A stretch of 64,000 nucleotides of DNA from JANQNX01 sp040217095 (lineage in GTDB: Bacteria; Pseudomonadota; Gammaproteobacteria; Eutrophobiales; Eutrophobiaceae), in contig OZ245888.1 of NCBI GenBank assembly GCA_965229565.1, positions 1,922,001-1,986,000 of the forward strand. The letters run 5' to 3'. Positions 1 to 8,720 of this stretch are shown here, piece after piece; position 1 is the stretch's first letter, and each line of letters starts with the position of its first letter. The notes under the pieces are model-generated. The model saw nothing but the letters and a program-made list of their open reading frames with translations. It had not been told where the DNA came from and made no database searches. The translations under genes and the position numbers were made by a program.

Positions 1-14
1 TAAACAGCGAGTTA

Positions 15-1262
15 ATGTTCACCAGTTGGGTCGAGCAGTTACGTCAACTCGCTCTTGAAGGCTGGCACTACGAAGTCATGAACCTGGATAAGGCCAGTCA
101 ACAACAACTGTCACAGGCAGTTCAATCACTGTCTTTTGATAATCTCAGCACCGCACTGGATGATTGTAGTCGCAACCTTGTTGAGCAAGAACTGGCAGAA
201 GATAAACAAAGAGAGGTTTTGCTTGAACAGGTTGTCGTGCCTGATGCCTATAACCTGTGGCAACGAACGCTGGGGCTATACCCGTTGGTCAGCCCCTTTT
301 TCAAACTGGGTGTGCTTGACTGGCATGAGGAAACACGCAATACCTATGCGCGTGACCGTGCTGAACTTCCCGTGCATGGCAAACTGCTGCGTTATGTACC
401 TGGCGAAGAGACAAAAAAACTCGCGTATAGCGAGGTCGCCAAAATCCTGGGCGAAGCTGTTGCACATCCACTGGGCATGCTTGAGCCCAATGATCAATAT
501 ACGCAACTGCTGTTTAATACCTATGCGCCCGTGTTTGAAATCGACACTACCAGTAACAATGATCGTATCGGCGCTATTCGACTGACAGAAGATCTCGACC
601 CCGAGGTAGATATAACGACACCCGTCATCTATCAATATATAACTTATACGCGTTTTAACGAAAATACGTTGCCACAATTAAACTACATGGTGTGGTTCCC
701 TGCCCGGCCCATGTCATCCGGTTTTGATTTGCTTGGCGGCAAACTGGATGGCTTAATCTGGCGAGTAACGCTATTACCCGATGGCAAACCATTGCTGTAT
801 GACAGTATCCATCCCTGTGGCTGCTACCACCTGCTTTTTCCGACACAGCACGCAACAGTCATTACAAACCAGGTTGGTTACGAGGAACCGTTGTTAATAC
901 CCAGGCAATTAACTATTAACGAAGGTCAACGCACATACCTCAGGATTGCCAGCAACAGCCATTACATTGATAGTGTTGATACTCAAGGCAGCGTAACAGG
1001 TAACGAGATTGCATTAACCAGTATGCACAAGAATGTACTGCGTTCGCTTGCAGCCGGGGATAAAAGAAAGGGGCTTTACGGAAAGAACGGCATCATTGAG
1101 CAAAGTGCCCGACTGGAAAGGTTTATCTTCTGGCCCATGGGTATTACCTCTCCGGGAGCAATGCGACAGGCTGGCAACCATGCCACGGCGTTCGTTGGAC
1201 GGCGACACTTTGATGATGCTTTCCTGTTCGAGCCTTACCTTTCTATAAATAGCGAGCATTGA
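15..1262 (+). CDS. Hypothetical protein, possibly 5'-truncated by the window edge
   Basis: I do not recognise this family. From the ATG at 15 it is 415 residues, but the frame stays open to the left edge (codons 3-14 read NSEL) and no clear ribosome binding site precedes the ATG, so the true start may lie outside the window. There is no signal peptide or obvious membrane segment, so a soluble cytoplasmic protein is likely. The middle and C-terminal parts look beta-rich, and a Cys/His-containing stretch HPCGCYH lies near residue 267, which might bind metal (inference). It ends 3 bp before a secreted START-like protein gene on the same strand, so the two are probably co-transcribed. Confidence 0.75.
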   Translation: MFTSWVEQLRQLALEGWHYEVMNLDKASQQQLSQAVQSLSFDNLSTALDDCSRNLVEQELAEDKQREVLLEQVVVPDAYNLWQRTLGLYPLVSPFFKLGVLDWHEETRNTYARDRAELPVHGKLLRYVPGEETKKLAYSEVAKILGEAVAHPLGMLEPNDQYTQLLFNTYAPVFEIDTTSNNDRIGAIRLTEDLDPEVDITTPVIYQYITYTRFNENTLPQLNYMVWFPARPMSSGFDLLGGKLDGLIWRVTLLPDGKPLLYDSIHPCGCYHLLFPTQHATVITNQVGYEEPLLIPRQLTINEGQRTYLRIASNSHYIDSVDTQGSVTGNEIALTSMHKNVLRSLAAGDKRKGLYGKNGIIEQSARLERFIFWPMGITSPGAMRQAGNHATAFVGRRHFDDAFLFEPYLSINSEH

Positions 1263-1265
1263 TTA

Positions 1266-1835
1266 ATGCGTTTCGTTGCGAAACTGCTTTTACTTAATCT
1301 TTTGCTGTTAGCGCCTGCAATCATGGCGGCAACAATGACGGAAGTTGAGGTCACGAACGAAAAGCAGCGTTACAGGATGACAGCAACAGCAGTATTGCAG
1401 GCTGCAACAGACAACGTGATTGAAATCATGGTTGCCTATGACGAGCTCACCAATATCAACCCGTACCTGTTGGAAAGTCGCTTGTTATCAAGCAATGGAG
1501 ACACACAACGGGTCAGCATGACAACGCGCACCTGTTTCATGTTGATCTGTTACAAGATGCAACACGTGCAGGACTTCGTGCGCCCTGACAAGCAAACCAT
1601 CTACAGCGAATTCATTCCCGAGCTTAGTGATTTCAAGCACGGTTGGACCCGATGGTCAGCAACGTCGGTAGAAGGCACCGGACAACCGACCACGTTGTTG
1701 AAGATTGAACTGGAAGTCGAGCCCGACTTTTTTATCATGCCGATAATTGGCACCAGGGTGTTAAAAGACAAGCTGATAGAGATTACCGAGGTTACTATCG
1801 ACAACCTCGAGAAAAAGGCGGGATCGCTGCCCTGA
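1266..1835 (+). CDS. Periplasmic START/SRPBCC-like (polyketide cyclase-type) protein
   Basis: This is a 189-residue protein with a signal peptide (MRFVAKLLLLNLLLLAPAIMA, cleavage after AMA), so it should be periplasmic. The mature part, with its pattern of transforming-into-potential followed by ANINPYL-like 'DELTNINPYLLES' near residue 60, a central beta region and a long C-terminal amphipathic helix (KDKLIEITEVTIDNLEKKA), resembles the SRPBCC/START hydrophobic-ligand fold. That assignment is structural resemblance, not a confident family hit. Two Cys near residues 101 and 106 could form a disulphide. It starts 3 bp after the upstream unknown gene and converges on the hydrolase gene after a 4-bp gap; there is no visible terminator between them. 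Confidence 0.7.
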   Translation: MRFVAKLLLLNLLLLAPAIMAATMTEVEVTNEKQRYRMTATAVLQAATDNVIEIMVAYDELTNINPYLLESRLLSSNGDTQRVSMTTRTCFMLICYKMQHVQDFVRPDKQTIYSEFIPELSDFKHGWTRWSATSVEGTGQPTTLLKIELEVEPDFFIMPIIGTRVLKDKLIEITEVTIDNLEKKAGSLP

Positions 1836-1839
1836 CTTT

Positions 1840-2832
1840 TCAGTCTCGGCTTTTATTAAGCAAGGCTGAAACATGGGCCACTACCGCATCGGCGTTTCCC
1901 TGCAGGTTATAACCACCTTCCAGTATCGAGACGATACGTCCTTCACAATATGTATTGGACAGTTTTTTCACTAGTTTCGTAAGTGCAGTGAACCCGGCAT
2001 CGGTGACATTAAAACAACCCAGCTTGTCATATTGCCTGCTATCAAACCCGGCAGAGATAAAAATAAAATCCGGTTTAAATGCGTGTACCGCGGGCACCAG
2101 TTGTTGTTCGTAGGCTTGTTGAATCATCGTATCAGTGGTACCACAGGGCAGATGCACGTTTATATTGAAGCCTTCACCCGCGCCGCTGCCCGTCTTTGCC
2201 GGGTCACCCGTGCCGGGATACGCGTGTTGATCATGCGATGAAAAAAATAACACGCTCGGGTCATCGTAAAACATCATCTCGGTTGAATTACCATGGTGAT
2301 AGTCCCAGTCGACGATCAGGATCTTTTTATATCCATATTGTTGCTGGGCATAGCGGGCAGCAATAGCGACATGGTTGAAATAGCAGAAGCCCTCCTCCTT
2401 GCCGGTATTCAAGGCATGGTGACCCGGGGGACGCGTGGCGCAGAAAACATGACGCAGGCGGTTCGCGGCGACCTCGTCTACGGCACTGAGCGCTGCGCCT
2501 GTCGCGGCACAGGCAACCTCGTACGCTTCAGGATAGTGTCGTTGTATTGATGCAATATGTTGTTCGGTATGAAGACCCTTGATCCATTCCAGCACGTCTG
2601 TTTTCAGGCCCGGCCTGGCAACCTGTTCCAGCAAACCGCTTTCCTGCATGGTCTCCATGATGAAGCGAAAACGTGCCGGTGATTCCGGGTGATCAGGGAA
2701 TAAATGGTACTCGAGGAATACCGGGTCACCGATGTAGCCAATGCCACGATCCTGGCCGGCAAGGGCGGGACGCAGGACGGCAAGTGATAAACCGGTCGCG
2801 AAAGTGCTGAAAATAAAGGTTCTGCGCTTCAT
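1840..2832 (-). CDS. Histone deacetylase-family (HDAC-like) zinc hydrolase with Tat signal
   Basis: A 330-residue member of the arginase/deacetylase superfamily (AcuC/acetylpolyamine amidohydrolase/HDAC type), expected to hydrolyse an acetyl-amide substrate, which cannot be named from sequence. Visible active-site motifs are PPGHHA (H138-H139), DWDYHHG (zinc ligands D177 and H179), SAGFD (zinc ligand D264) and the EGGY tyrosine at about 308. The N-terminus MKRRTFIF, followed by a hydrophobic stretch and ALA-G, fits a Tat signal with cleavage near residue 25, which would place the enzyme in the periplasm. Most relatives I know are cytosolic, so the signal is unusual. The gene is transcribed alone, and its start faces an AT-rich 96-bp gap shared with the divergent small secreted protein. 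Confidence 0.9.
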   Translation of the reverse strand: MKRRTFIFSTFATGLSLAVLRPALAGQDRGIGYIGDPVFLEYHLFPDHPESPARFRFIMETMQESGLLEQVARPGLKTDVLEWIKGLHTEQHIASIQRHYPEAYEVACAATGAALSAVDEVAANRLRHVFCATRPPGHHALNTGKEEGFCYFNHVAIAARYAQQQYGYKKILIVDWDYHHGNSTEMMFYDDPSVLFFSSHDQHAYPGTGDPAKTGSGAGEGFNINVHLPCGTTDTMIQQAYEQQLVPAVHAFKPDFIFISAGFDSRQYDKLGCFNVTDAGFTALTKLVKKLSNTYCEGRIVSILEGGYNLQGNADAVVAHVSALLNKSRD

Positions 2833-2928
2833 ATATGTTAAATTTATGTTAATTTAAGACATCAAATTAAGTTTATACGTCAGTTTTCTGGAAACACTGG
2901 ATTATTTACCTACAACCCGGGAACATTG

Positions 2929-3444
2929 ATGAGTACATACGGATACCTTAGCCTAACTCTCGGATTGCTGCTAATGCTGCCAGGTCCACCACTTGCCGCC
3001 TGGGAAGTGGTGTCCCAGGCAGACTCAAGCAGCAACATCCAGACCCGCATTGCCCACGCGGAAAACAACGAGGGTTATACGCTGGACATTTACCGTGATA
3101 GCGTCGGTGCTATCCGGGCGCGTTTTTCACTGAATCGCCCGCTTGATAAACTGCCTGCACGCCACTGTCCGACATTCCAGGTCGATGACAGGATTCTCGA
3201 CAACCGCTCGGTTAACGATGCACCCTGTATTAATGATGCTGACTGGAGCGAGTTTGTGCTTGGCTATGTCAACGTCAAGGAAGTGATCTCTCCCAAGCTC
3301 TATGCACTCGTGAATGGAGAAACCCTTACCTACCGTTTCATGCTGGATCACGGAGGCTATGATGAAACCAGCTTTTCTCTAAACGGTTCAAAACGCGCCA
3401 CACTGACCGTTCTGGGCGGCAACGTCAGTATCATCCCAAGGTAA
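2929..3444 (+). CDS. Small secreted protein of unknown function
   Basis: This is about 171 residues from the ATG at 2929; a TTG just before it (2926) is a less likely start. Residues 1-25 form a signal peptide (hydrophobic core LTLGLLLMLPGPPLA), so the product is probably periplasmic. Two cysteines in the mature part (CPTF near 80 and the PCINDADW stretch near 100) could form a disulphide. The pattern of alternating polar and hydrophobic residues suggests a beta-sandwich. I do not recognise the family and give it no function. It is divergent from the deacetylase-like gene and lies 30 bp upstream of the FemAB-like gene on the same strand. Confidence 0.65.
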   Translation: MSTYGYLSLTLGLLLMLPGPPLAAWEVVSQADSSSNIQTRIAHAENNEGYTLDIYRDSVGAIRARFSLNRPLDKLPARHCPTFQVDDRILDNRSVNDAPCINDADWSEFVLGYVNVKEVISPKLYALVNGETLTYRFMLDHGGYDETSFSLNGSKRATLTVLGGNVSIIPR

Positions 3445-3474
3445 TCAGTATCATTCAACGTTGTAAGCGTGACC

Positions 3475-4611
3475 ATGCCTGACTGGCGCGTCATAGATAG
3501 CCTGGATTCGGTATCGACTGCCGAGTGGCAAACACTGCAAACAGGTGACAATCCTTTTCTGTCCAGGGCATTTTTATACGGCCTGGAAAAATTCGGTTGC
3601 CTTGCTAACCAGCAATGGCAGTCAGCGCATATCGTACTCGAGGAAAACAATACGCTACTGGGGATGATGCCGCTTTATATCAAACAGGATTCCTACGGTG
3701 AATTCGTGTTTGACTGGGCCTGGGCCGATGCCTATCACCGGGCCGGACACGCGTATTACCCGAAACTGGTCTCTGCAATACCGTTTACACCGGTATCGGG
3801 CCCACGATTACTGATCGCAGAGCACGCCGATATCGATACTTGTCGTGCCAGGCTGGTAGAGGCGGTACGCACGTTAATTGAAGAAAACCGCCTGTCTTCG
3901 GCGCACGTGTTGTTCCCGGATGAAGATGAGATGCAGACATATACCGAACACCAGGCGATGTCACGACTGACCATACAGTTTCACTGGTTAAACGACGGCT
4001 ACCGTGATTTCAGTGACTTTACCGATCGAATGACTTCGAAGAAAAGAAAAAAGCTGCTGCGGGAACGACGCGATGTCATTAGTGCTGGTGTCGAGATAGA
4101 ACGTCTGACAGGTAGCGATATTACCGAGGCACACTGGCAGGTTTTCCATGACTTCTATTGCAGCACCTTTTACAAGAAGTGGGGTGAACCGAGGATGAAC
4201 CTGGATTTCTTCCTGTGGCTTGGCGAAACCATACCTGATCAAACCCTGCTGATACTGGCGAAGCAAAATAACCGCTACATCGCCGGTGCTTTTGCAATGC
4301 AGGACCGTGAGACGCTGTATGGGCGCCACTGGGGATGCAACACCGAGGTCCCCTTTCTTCACTTTGAATTGTGCTACTATCAGACTATAGAGCACGTGCT
4401 TGAGAACGGTCTGTTGAAACTGGATGCCGGTGTACAGGGCGAACACAAACTGGCGCGGGGCTTTTCCCCCGTTGGCATGTCATCTGCACACTGGATCCGT
4501 GAACAGGCATTTTCGCAAGCAATAAAAGATTACCTGAAGCGTGAAACCGGGATGGTACGTGAGCATATTGCCATGCTCGAAACGCATCTTCCCTACAAGC
4601 AAACTGGTTGA
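3475..4611 (+). CDS. FemAB-like/DUF482 predicted N-acyltransferase (GNAT fold)
   Basis: A 378-residue protein of the DUF482 (COG3146, FemAB_like) group, predicted to transfer acyl or aminoacyl groups. Diagnostic C-terminal features are YGRHWGC, HFELCYYQ and the GVQGEHKLARGFSP stretch, with a basic KKRKKLLRERRD patch near residue 190. I chose the ATG at 3475; a GTG at 3469 is also in frame. The substrate is unknown. It ends 4 bp before aat, followed by bpt and infA on the same strand. The DUF482-aat-bpt order recurs in gammaproteobacteria as I recall, and hints at a link with aminoacyl-tRNA-dependent transferases, but no such role is shown here. Confidence 0.85.
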   Translation: MPDWRVIDSLDSVSTAEWQTLQTGDNPFLSRAFLYGLEKFGCLANQQWQSAHIVLEENNTLLGMMPLYIKQDSYGEFVFDWAWADAYHRAGHAYYPKLVSAIPFTPVSGPRLLIAEHADIDTCRARLVEAVRTLIEENRLSSAHVLFPDEDEMQTYTEHQAMSRLTIQFHWLNDGYRDFSDFTDRMTSKKRKKLLRERRDVISAGVEIERLTGSDITEAHWQVFHDFYCSTFYKKWGEPRMNLDFFLWLGETIPDQTLLILAKQNNRYIAGAFAMQDRETLYGRHWGCNTEVPFLHFELCYYQTIEHVLENGLLKLDAGVQGEHKLARGFSPVGMSSAHWIREQAFSQAIKDYLKRETGMVREHIAMLETHLPYKQTG

Positions 4612-4615
4612 GTGT

Positions 4616-5335
4616 ATGACCTACGGAAACTTTAAAGAAGGTAATAGCAAGCTTTACTGGGTAAAGGAAAATCTGCTCGCAAATGATTTTCCGGATGTAC
4701 ACCAGGCCTTGCGTGATCCTGATGGTTTGCTTGCCATCGGCGGTGATCTTTCAAGTGATAGGTTGTTACAGGCATATCGTAGTGGCATATTTCCCTGGTT
4801 TAACGAGGGCCAGCCTATTTTATGGTGGTCGCCTGACCCACGCTGTGTACTGGAACCAGCTGATATTAATGTTTCCCGCAGCCTGGCCAAGAGAATCCGG
4901 AAAAAAGAATACGACATAACTTACAACCAGGCATTTGACGAAGTCATAAAAGGTTGTGCAGCAAGTCGCAAGGGAGTTAACGAAACCTGGATCACCGGCG
5001 ACATCAAGGAAGCTTACCTGAACCTGCATTATCGTGGTTACGCACACTCGGTGGAATGCTGGTATGAAGGCAAGGTTGTCGGTGGCCTCTACGGCATTGC
5101 TATCGGCAAGGTGTTTTTTGGTGAATCCATGTTCAGTCACAGGACCGATGCTTCCAAGGTAGCACTGGTTCACCTGGCCAGGACGCTGGAACAAAAACAA
5201 TTCCGTATGATTGATTGCCAGGTGCATTCCAGGCACTTGCAGTTTATGGGTGCCAGGCCAATCAAACGTGAATTATTCATTGGCTTGCTGGAAACTTATT
5301 GCAGTGATGAAAAGACAACCGACTGGGAATACTAA
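4616..5335 (+). CDS. aat: Leucyl/phenylalanyl-tRNA--protein transferase
   Basis: Aat transfers Leu or Phe from charged tRNA to N-terminal Arg/Lys of proteins, creating an N-degron read by ClpS/ClpAP. From the ATG at 4616 the protein has 239 residues, close to the 234 of E. coli Aat. The signature GGDLSSDRLLQAYRSGIFPW and the following WWSPDPRCVL are clear. A longer in-frame extension upstream would overlap the preceding gene and lacks the family N-terminus, so it was discarded. Its stop overlaps the bpt start by one base (TAATG), indicating translational coupling with the other N-degron transferase. Confidence 0.96.
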   Translation: MTYGNFKEGNSKLYWVKENLLANDFPDVHQALRDPDGLLAIGGDLSSDRLLQAYRSGIFPWFNEGQPILWWSPDPRCVLEPADINVSRSLAKRIRKKEYDITYNQAFDEVIKGCAASRKGVNETWITGDIKEAYLNLHYRGYAHSVECWYEGKVVGGLYGIAIGKVFFGESMFSHRTDASKVALVHLARTLEQKQFRMIDCQVHSRHLQFMGARPIKRELFIGLLETYCSDEKTTDWEY

Positions 5336-6078
5336 TGGACAACCAGTCAAGCAAGCTGCGTTTCTTTCTGACCACCCCTCACCCATGTAACTATATTGAC
5401 AACCAGGAAGCGACCAGCCTGTTTGCCGACCCGCTCTACCCCAAGAACAAGACACTTTACTCTATGCTTGTAGCAAATGGTTTCAGGCGCAGTGGCGAGC
5501 ACCTCTACAAACCTCATTGTTCACACTGTTCGGAATGCGTCCCTGTCAGGATACCGGTAAGGGAATTTAACCCTCGAAGACGGCAACGACGTGCGCTCAG
5601 AAAAAATACGGACGTTGTGGTCACTGAGACATTGGCAGAATTCCATCCCGAACACTTTGACCTGTACCAGCGCTATTTACGCGCACGGCACCGGGATGGT
5701 GGTATGGATAACCCAACCGAGGACAATTACCGCGATTTTCTCTGGTGCAACTGGTCAGAAACCCGCCTGTTTGAGTTCAGGCTTGATGATCACTTGCTGG
5801 CAGTGGCCGTGGTCGATAGCCTGGCTGACGGCAATTCGGCCGTATATACCTTCTTTGACCCAGACTTTACCGCCCGCAGCCTCGGTCAATTCGCGATCCT
5901 GCACCTGATCAGACAAACGCGGCGCGAGGGAAAACGCTGGCTATACCTCGGTTACTGGATTGCCAGCTGTGACAAAATGAAATACAAGATCGAATACCAG
6001 CCCATAGAATGTTTCCTGGACAATGAATGGAAGCGATTCAGCCAGATTCCCGGCAATGACTTTGCAGTAACCAGATAA
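5335..6078 (+). CDS. bpt: Aspartate/glutamate leucyltransferase (arginyltransferase family)
   Basis: A 247-residue ATE/Bpt family member. Bacterial Bpt attaches Leu to N-terminal Asp or Glu, complementing Aat in the N-end rule pathway. The N-terminal cysteine-rich motif CSHCSECVPVR (residues ~62-72), preceded by FRRSGEHLYKPHC, matches the conserved Cys cluster of the family. The C-terminal FFDPDF and LGYWI stretches are typical of the acetyltransferase-like domain. The gene overlaps aat by one base. In many proteobacteria bpt sits beside aat and infA, as here. Confidence 0.95.
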   Translation: MDNQSSKLRFFLTTPHPCNYIDNQEATSLFADPLYPKNKTLYSMLVANGFRRSGEHLYKPHCSHCSECVPVRIPVREFNPRRRQRRALRKNTDVVVTETLAEFHPEHFDLYQRYLRARHRDGGMDNPTEDNYRDFLWCNWSETRLFEFRLDDHLLAVAVVDSLADGNSAVYTFFDPDFTARSLGQFAILHLIRQTRREGKRWLYLGYWIASCDKMKYKIEYQPIECFLDNEWKRFSQIPGNDFAVTR

Positions 6079-6080
6079 TT

Positions 6081-6102
6081 AGTGCACAATTCGCACTTTT
6101 TT
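6081..6102 (+). terminator. Weak hairpin with T-run between bpt and infA
   Basis: AGTGC (6081-6085) pairs with GCACT (6093-6097) around a 7-nt loop, followed by a run of six T. The stem is only 5 bp, so this is at best a partial terminator or attenuator that would let some read-through reach infA 17 bp downstream. Confidence 0.3.
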
Positions 6103-6118
6103 AGCAACCGAGGACTGT

Positions 6119-6337
6119 ATGGCCAAAGAAGATCAGATAGAAATGGAGGGAACCGTAACCGAGACATTGCCGAACACGATGTTTCGAGTTGAGCTCGACA
6201 ATGGACATGTCATTACCGCACACATCTCTGGAAAAATGAGAAAACACTATATTCGTATCCTGACCGGAGACCGTGTTACCGTAGAAATGACCCCCTATGA
6301 CCTGACCAAGGGCCGTATCACCTTCAGAGCGCGCTAG
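6119..6337 (+). CDS. infA: Translation initiation factor IF-1
   Basis: IF-1 occupies the ribosomal A site during initiation. The product is 72 residues, exactly the usual length, and its S1-like OB fold motifs GHVITAHISGKMRK and RILTGDRVTVEM are canonical. A GAGGA ribosome binding site lies just upstream (GAGGACTGT-ATG). It follows bpt by 40 bp, and a small hairpin in that gap may tune expression. Downstream it converges on kdsB with a 21-bp gap. Confidence 0.98.
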   Translation: MAKEDQIEMEGTVTETLPNTMFRVELDNGHVITAHISGKMRKHYIRILTGDRVTVEMTPYDLTKGRITFRAR

Positions 6338-6358
6338 GCGTTCAATCATCCGTCCTAA

Positions 6359-7102
6359 CTAGTTACTTTTTTTAACTGCCCGCACCTTTTCCAGGTCGGC
6401 AGCCGTATCGATCCCTACCCCTGATTCTGCACTGGCAATCGCTACATAGATCCGGTCGCCGTGTTCCAGCACGCGTAATTGTTCAAGTGCCTCGTTTTGT
6501 TCCAGACGACCTGGCGGCCATTTACTGAATTCACAAAGATAACCGGCACGGTAAGCATAAAGGCCAATATGCCGGTACACCGAATCCGGCATGCCACCAG
6601 CGCGATTGGCAGGTAATGGTGAACGACTGAAATAGAGCGCGTAACGGTTTCGGTCAAACACCACCTTGACTACGTTGGGGTCAAGATAATCCTGTTCATC
6701 GTTAATGGCCTCACACAGGGTTGCCACGCTTGCCGTCGGGTTATCGTTTAAGCCATTTGCCACCTGCTCAATAAGTTGTGGTGGGAGTCCATATTCATCT
6801 CCCTGTACGTTAACAATGATTTCATCATCGGCGAGTTGCTTCAGCTTGATCATTTCTGCCAGGCGATCCGTTCCGGATTCATGTTTACTGGAAGTCATGA
6901 CTGCCTCGGCACCAAACGCCGTCGCGGCTTCGGCAATTCGTTCATCATCGGTGGCTATCCAGATGTTACCGGCGCTGGTGGCACAACATGCCTCGTAAAC
7001 ATGCTGGATTAGTGGTTTGCCGTGAATATCCAGCAAGGGTTTACCCGGCAGGCGCGTCGATGCATAACGCGCGGGAATGATGATCGTGTAAGACGCGGAC
7101 AC
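6359..7102 (-). CDS. kdsB: 3-deoxy-manno-octulosonate cytidylyltransferase (CMP-Kdo synthetase)
   Basis: KdsB activates Kdo with CTP to CMP-Kdo for the LPS inner core, in the cytosol. It is 247 residues, the usual length, with the nucleotide-binding N-terminus IIPARYASTRLPGKPL, the NVQGDEYGLP metal/nucleotide region and the YRHIGLYAYR stretch. The ordinary motif is NVQGDEPxxP; here Y replaces P (DEYGLPP), a small variation. The start codon is GTG, overlapping the stop of the Trm112-like gene by one base (TAGTG). It is the last gene of the comEC-exbB-exbD-lpxK-ycaR-kdsB run. Confidence 0.96.
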   Translation of the reverse strand: MSASYTIIIPARYASTRLPGKPLLDIHGKPLIQHVYEACCATSAGNIWIATDDERIAEAATAFGAEAVMTSSKHESGTDRLAEMIKLKQLADDEIIVNVQGDEYGLPPQLIEQVANGLNDNPTASVATLCEAINDEQDYLDPNVVKVVFDRNRYALYFSRSPLPANRAGGMPDSVYRHIGLYAYRAGYLCEFSKWPPGRLEQNEALEQLRVLEHGDRIYVAIASAESGVGIDTAADLEKVRAVKKSN

Positions 7103-7290
7103 TATTTTAGCTGGTCAGCTTCTTCTTCGCTGATCGTCCTGGCCTCTTCTTCCAGCATCACGGGAATACCATCCCGTATCGGATACGCCAGGCGTGCTGA
7201 CCGGGATAACAGTTCCTGTTTCTTCTTGTCATATACCAGTGGTCCCTTGGTTACAGGGCAAACCAGTATTTCAAGCAGTTTTCTATCCAT
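7102..7290 (-). CDS. Trm112-like protein (YcaR family)
   Basis: A 62-residue member of the Trm112/YcaR family, recognised by LLEILVCPVTKGPL at the N-terminus and the LAYPIRDGIPVML stretch. In eukaryotes Trm112 activates methyltransferases. In bacteria the homologue sits between lpxK and kdsB and its role is unsettled. The usual zinc-site cysteines are reduced to one (C11), as in many bacterial members. Its start overlaps the lpxK stop by 8 bp and its stop overlaps kdsB by one base, so it is translated in a tight operon. Confidence 0.92.
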   Translation of the reverse strand: MDRKLLEILVCPVTKGPLVYDKKKQELLSRSARLAYPIRDGIPVMLEEEARTISEEEADQLK

Positions 7291-8278
7291 TAATCGCTTC
7301 CTTCATCAGGTTATCCAATCGAATGCTGAATGCCTCGGGCAGACTGGCCTTGATCGGCAGGTACCAGTGTACCCGGTTAGCAAATGACAGGCATTTTACC
7401 GCATCTTTTTCCGTCATCACTACCGGCAGGCCATCATGAAAAGTAATATCTTCGGCCTTGAATGGATGATGATCCGGAAAAACGTGTTTGATGACATGCA
7501 CGTTATGATTACGTAAGTGCGCAAAAAATCGTTCGGGATTGCCAATGCCCGCAACGGCGTGAACTTCCTGCCCCTCAAGTTCCTTAATTGACATGATTTT
7601 GTCATTATCTTTCAGTGACACCAGGTCACCGTATGTATAGTCCATCTTGTACTCATGCCGTGCCGCCTTGTACTTGCTGACAATCATGTCAACGCTATGC
7701 AGGCGCCCCAGAGGTTCTCGCAGGGGACCTGCCGGCAGGCAACGTTCATTACCAAAACGACGCTGCCCATCAATCACACAAATCTCGATATCCCTGCCCA
7801 GTCCATAATGCTGTAAGCCATCATCACAGATGATCAGGTTGCACTTGTAATGCTTGATAAGCTCTTCGGCAGCAAGTCGACGTTCTTTGGCTACCGCTAC
7901 CGGAGTCAGCGTATTTCTCGCGATAAGAACCGGTTCATCGCCGACCAGTAACGGGTTACTGTCAGGCCTGACCTGCTGTGGTGAATCCGATTCATATCCA
8001 CCATAACCACGACTGATAACACCCGGCTTCAAGCCTTTTTTTCTAAAATAATCTACCAGCCATAACACCAGCGGTGTTTTGCCCGTACCACCCACTGTGA
8101 TATTGCCAACGACAATGACCGGTGCATCGATGTGATTGATGGCAAAAATCCCGGACTGGTAACACAGACGACGAATAATAATTACCAGGGCATAACACCA
8201 TGCCACTGGCACCAGTAGCAGGCCTAGCGGGTGAGAGGAATACCAGAGTTTCTCGAAGAATTCATTTGCGGACGACAT
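7283..8278 (-). CDS. lpxK: Tetraacyldisaccharide 4'-kinase
   Basis: LpxK phosphorylates the 4' position of the tetraacyldisaccharide-1-phosphate lipid A precursor at the inner membrane. From the ATG at 8278 it is 331 residues; a longer in-frame reading would run into exbD and lacks the family N-terminus. The N-terminal LLLVPVAWCYALVII segment is the membrane anchor, and GNITVGGTGKTPLVLWL is the P-loop. The DDGLQHYGLGRD catalytic stretch and the VISRGYGGY motif are present. It begins 10 bp after exbD and overlaps the Trm112-like gene. Confidence 0.96.
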   Translation of the reverse strand: MSSANEFFEKLWYSSHPLGLLLVPVAWCYALVIIIRRLCYQSGIFAINHIDAPVIVVGNITVGGTGKTPLVLWLVDYFRKKGLKPGVISRGYGGYESDSPQQVRPDSNPLLVGDEPVLIARNTLTPVAVAKERRLAAEELIKHYKCNLIICDDGLQHYGLGRDIEICVIDGQRRFGNERCLPAGPLREPLGRLHSVDMIVSKYKAARHEYKMDYTYGDLVSLKDNDKIMSIKELEGQEVHAVAGIGNPERFFAHLRNHNVHVIKHVFPDHHPFKAEDITFHDGLPVVMTEKDAVKCLSFANRVHWYLPIKASLPEAFSIRLDNLMKEAING

Positions 8279-8288
8279 AAAGAGAGTA

Positions 8289-8720
8289 TCAGTTACCTGA
8301 GCTGTCTTCCTCCAGTTCCTTGGTCGCAAACGTAATCTTGACCAGTCCAAGTTGCCGCGCTGCATCCATGACCTTGACTACTGACTGGTGAGTCGCGTTG
8401 GCATCAGCATTGATAATAATGGGTGGTTCATTCATGCCTACCAGCGCCTCTGACAAGGCATTCTTGATCGTTTCAAGCTGTGCATTTACCAGTGCCTTAT
8501 CATTGATATAAACATTGCCCCCGGCATCAAGCCCGATATTGATCGCATCCGGCTTCGCTTCTGTCAATTCCTTGGATGAGGTTGGCAAGGTGATATTGAT
8601 CTCGGAATTATGTTCGAACGTGGTCGATACCATGAAAAAAATCAGCAACAGGAAGACAACATCGATAAGCGGCGTAATATCCAGGTTCACCGTATCCGGC
8701 TTGTCCTTTCTGAAGTTCAC
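8289..8720 (-). CDS. ExbD/TolR-family biopolymer transport protein
   Basis: A 143-residue partner of the ExbB-like channel. It is anchored by one N-terminal transmembrane helix with the proton-carrying Asp in TPLIDVVFLLLIFFMV, followed by a periplasmic domain with NIGLDAGGNVYIN and the AALVKITFATK-like C-terminal strand. I chose the GTG at 8720 (NFRKDKPD...), which overlaps the exbB stop as GTGA. A longer reading from 8765 would overlap exbB by about 50 bp. In this gene order (with lpxK, kdsB and comEC) the pair is energy-coupling but its client is not known; no tonB is in the window. Confidence 0.9.
   Translation of the reverse strand: MNFRKDKPDTVNLDITPLIDVVFLLLIFFMVSTTFEHNSEINITLPTSSKELTEAKPDAINIGLDAGGNVYINDKALVNAQLETIKNALSEALVGMNEPPIIINADANATHQSVVKVMDAARQLGLVKITFATKELEEDSSGN

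Noticed and set aside
136..585. Second long open frame inside the first gene
   Set aside because: It overlaps the larger same-strand reading frame in another phase, has no ribosome binding site and an atypical composition, so it is a shadow.
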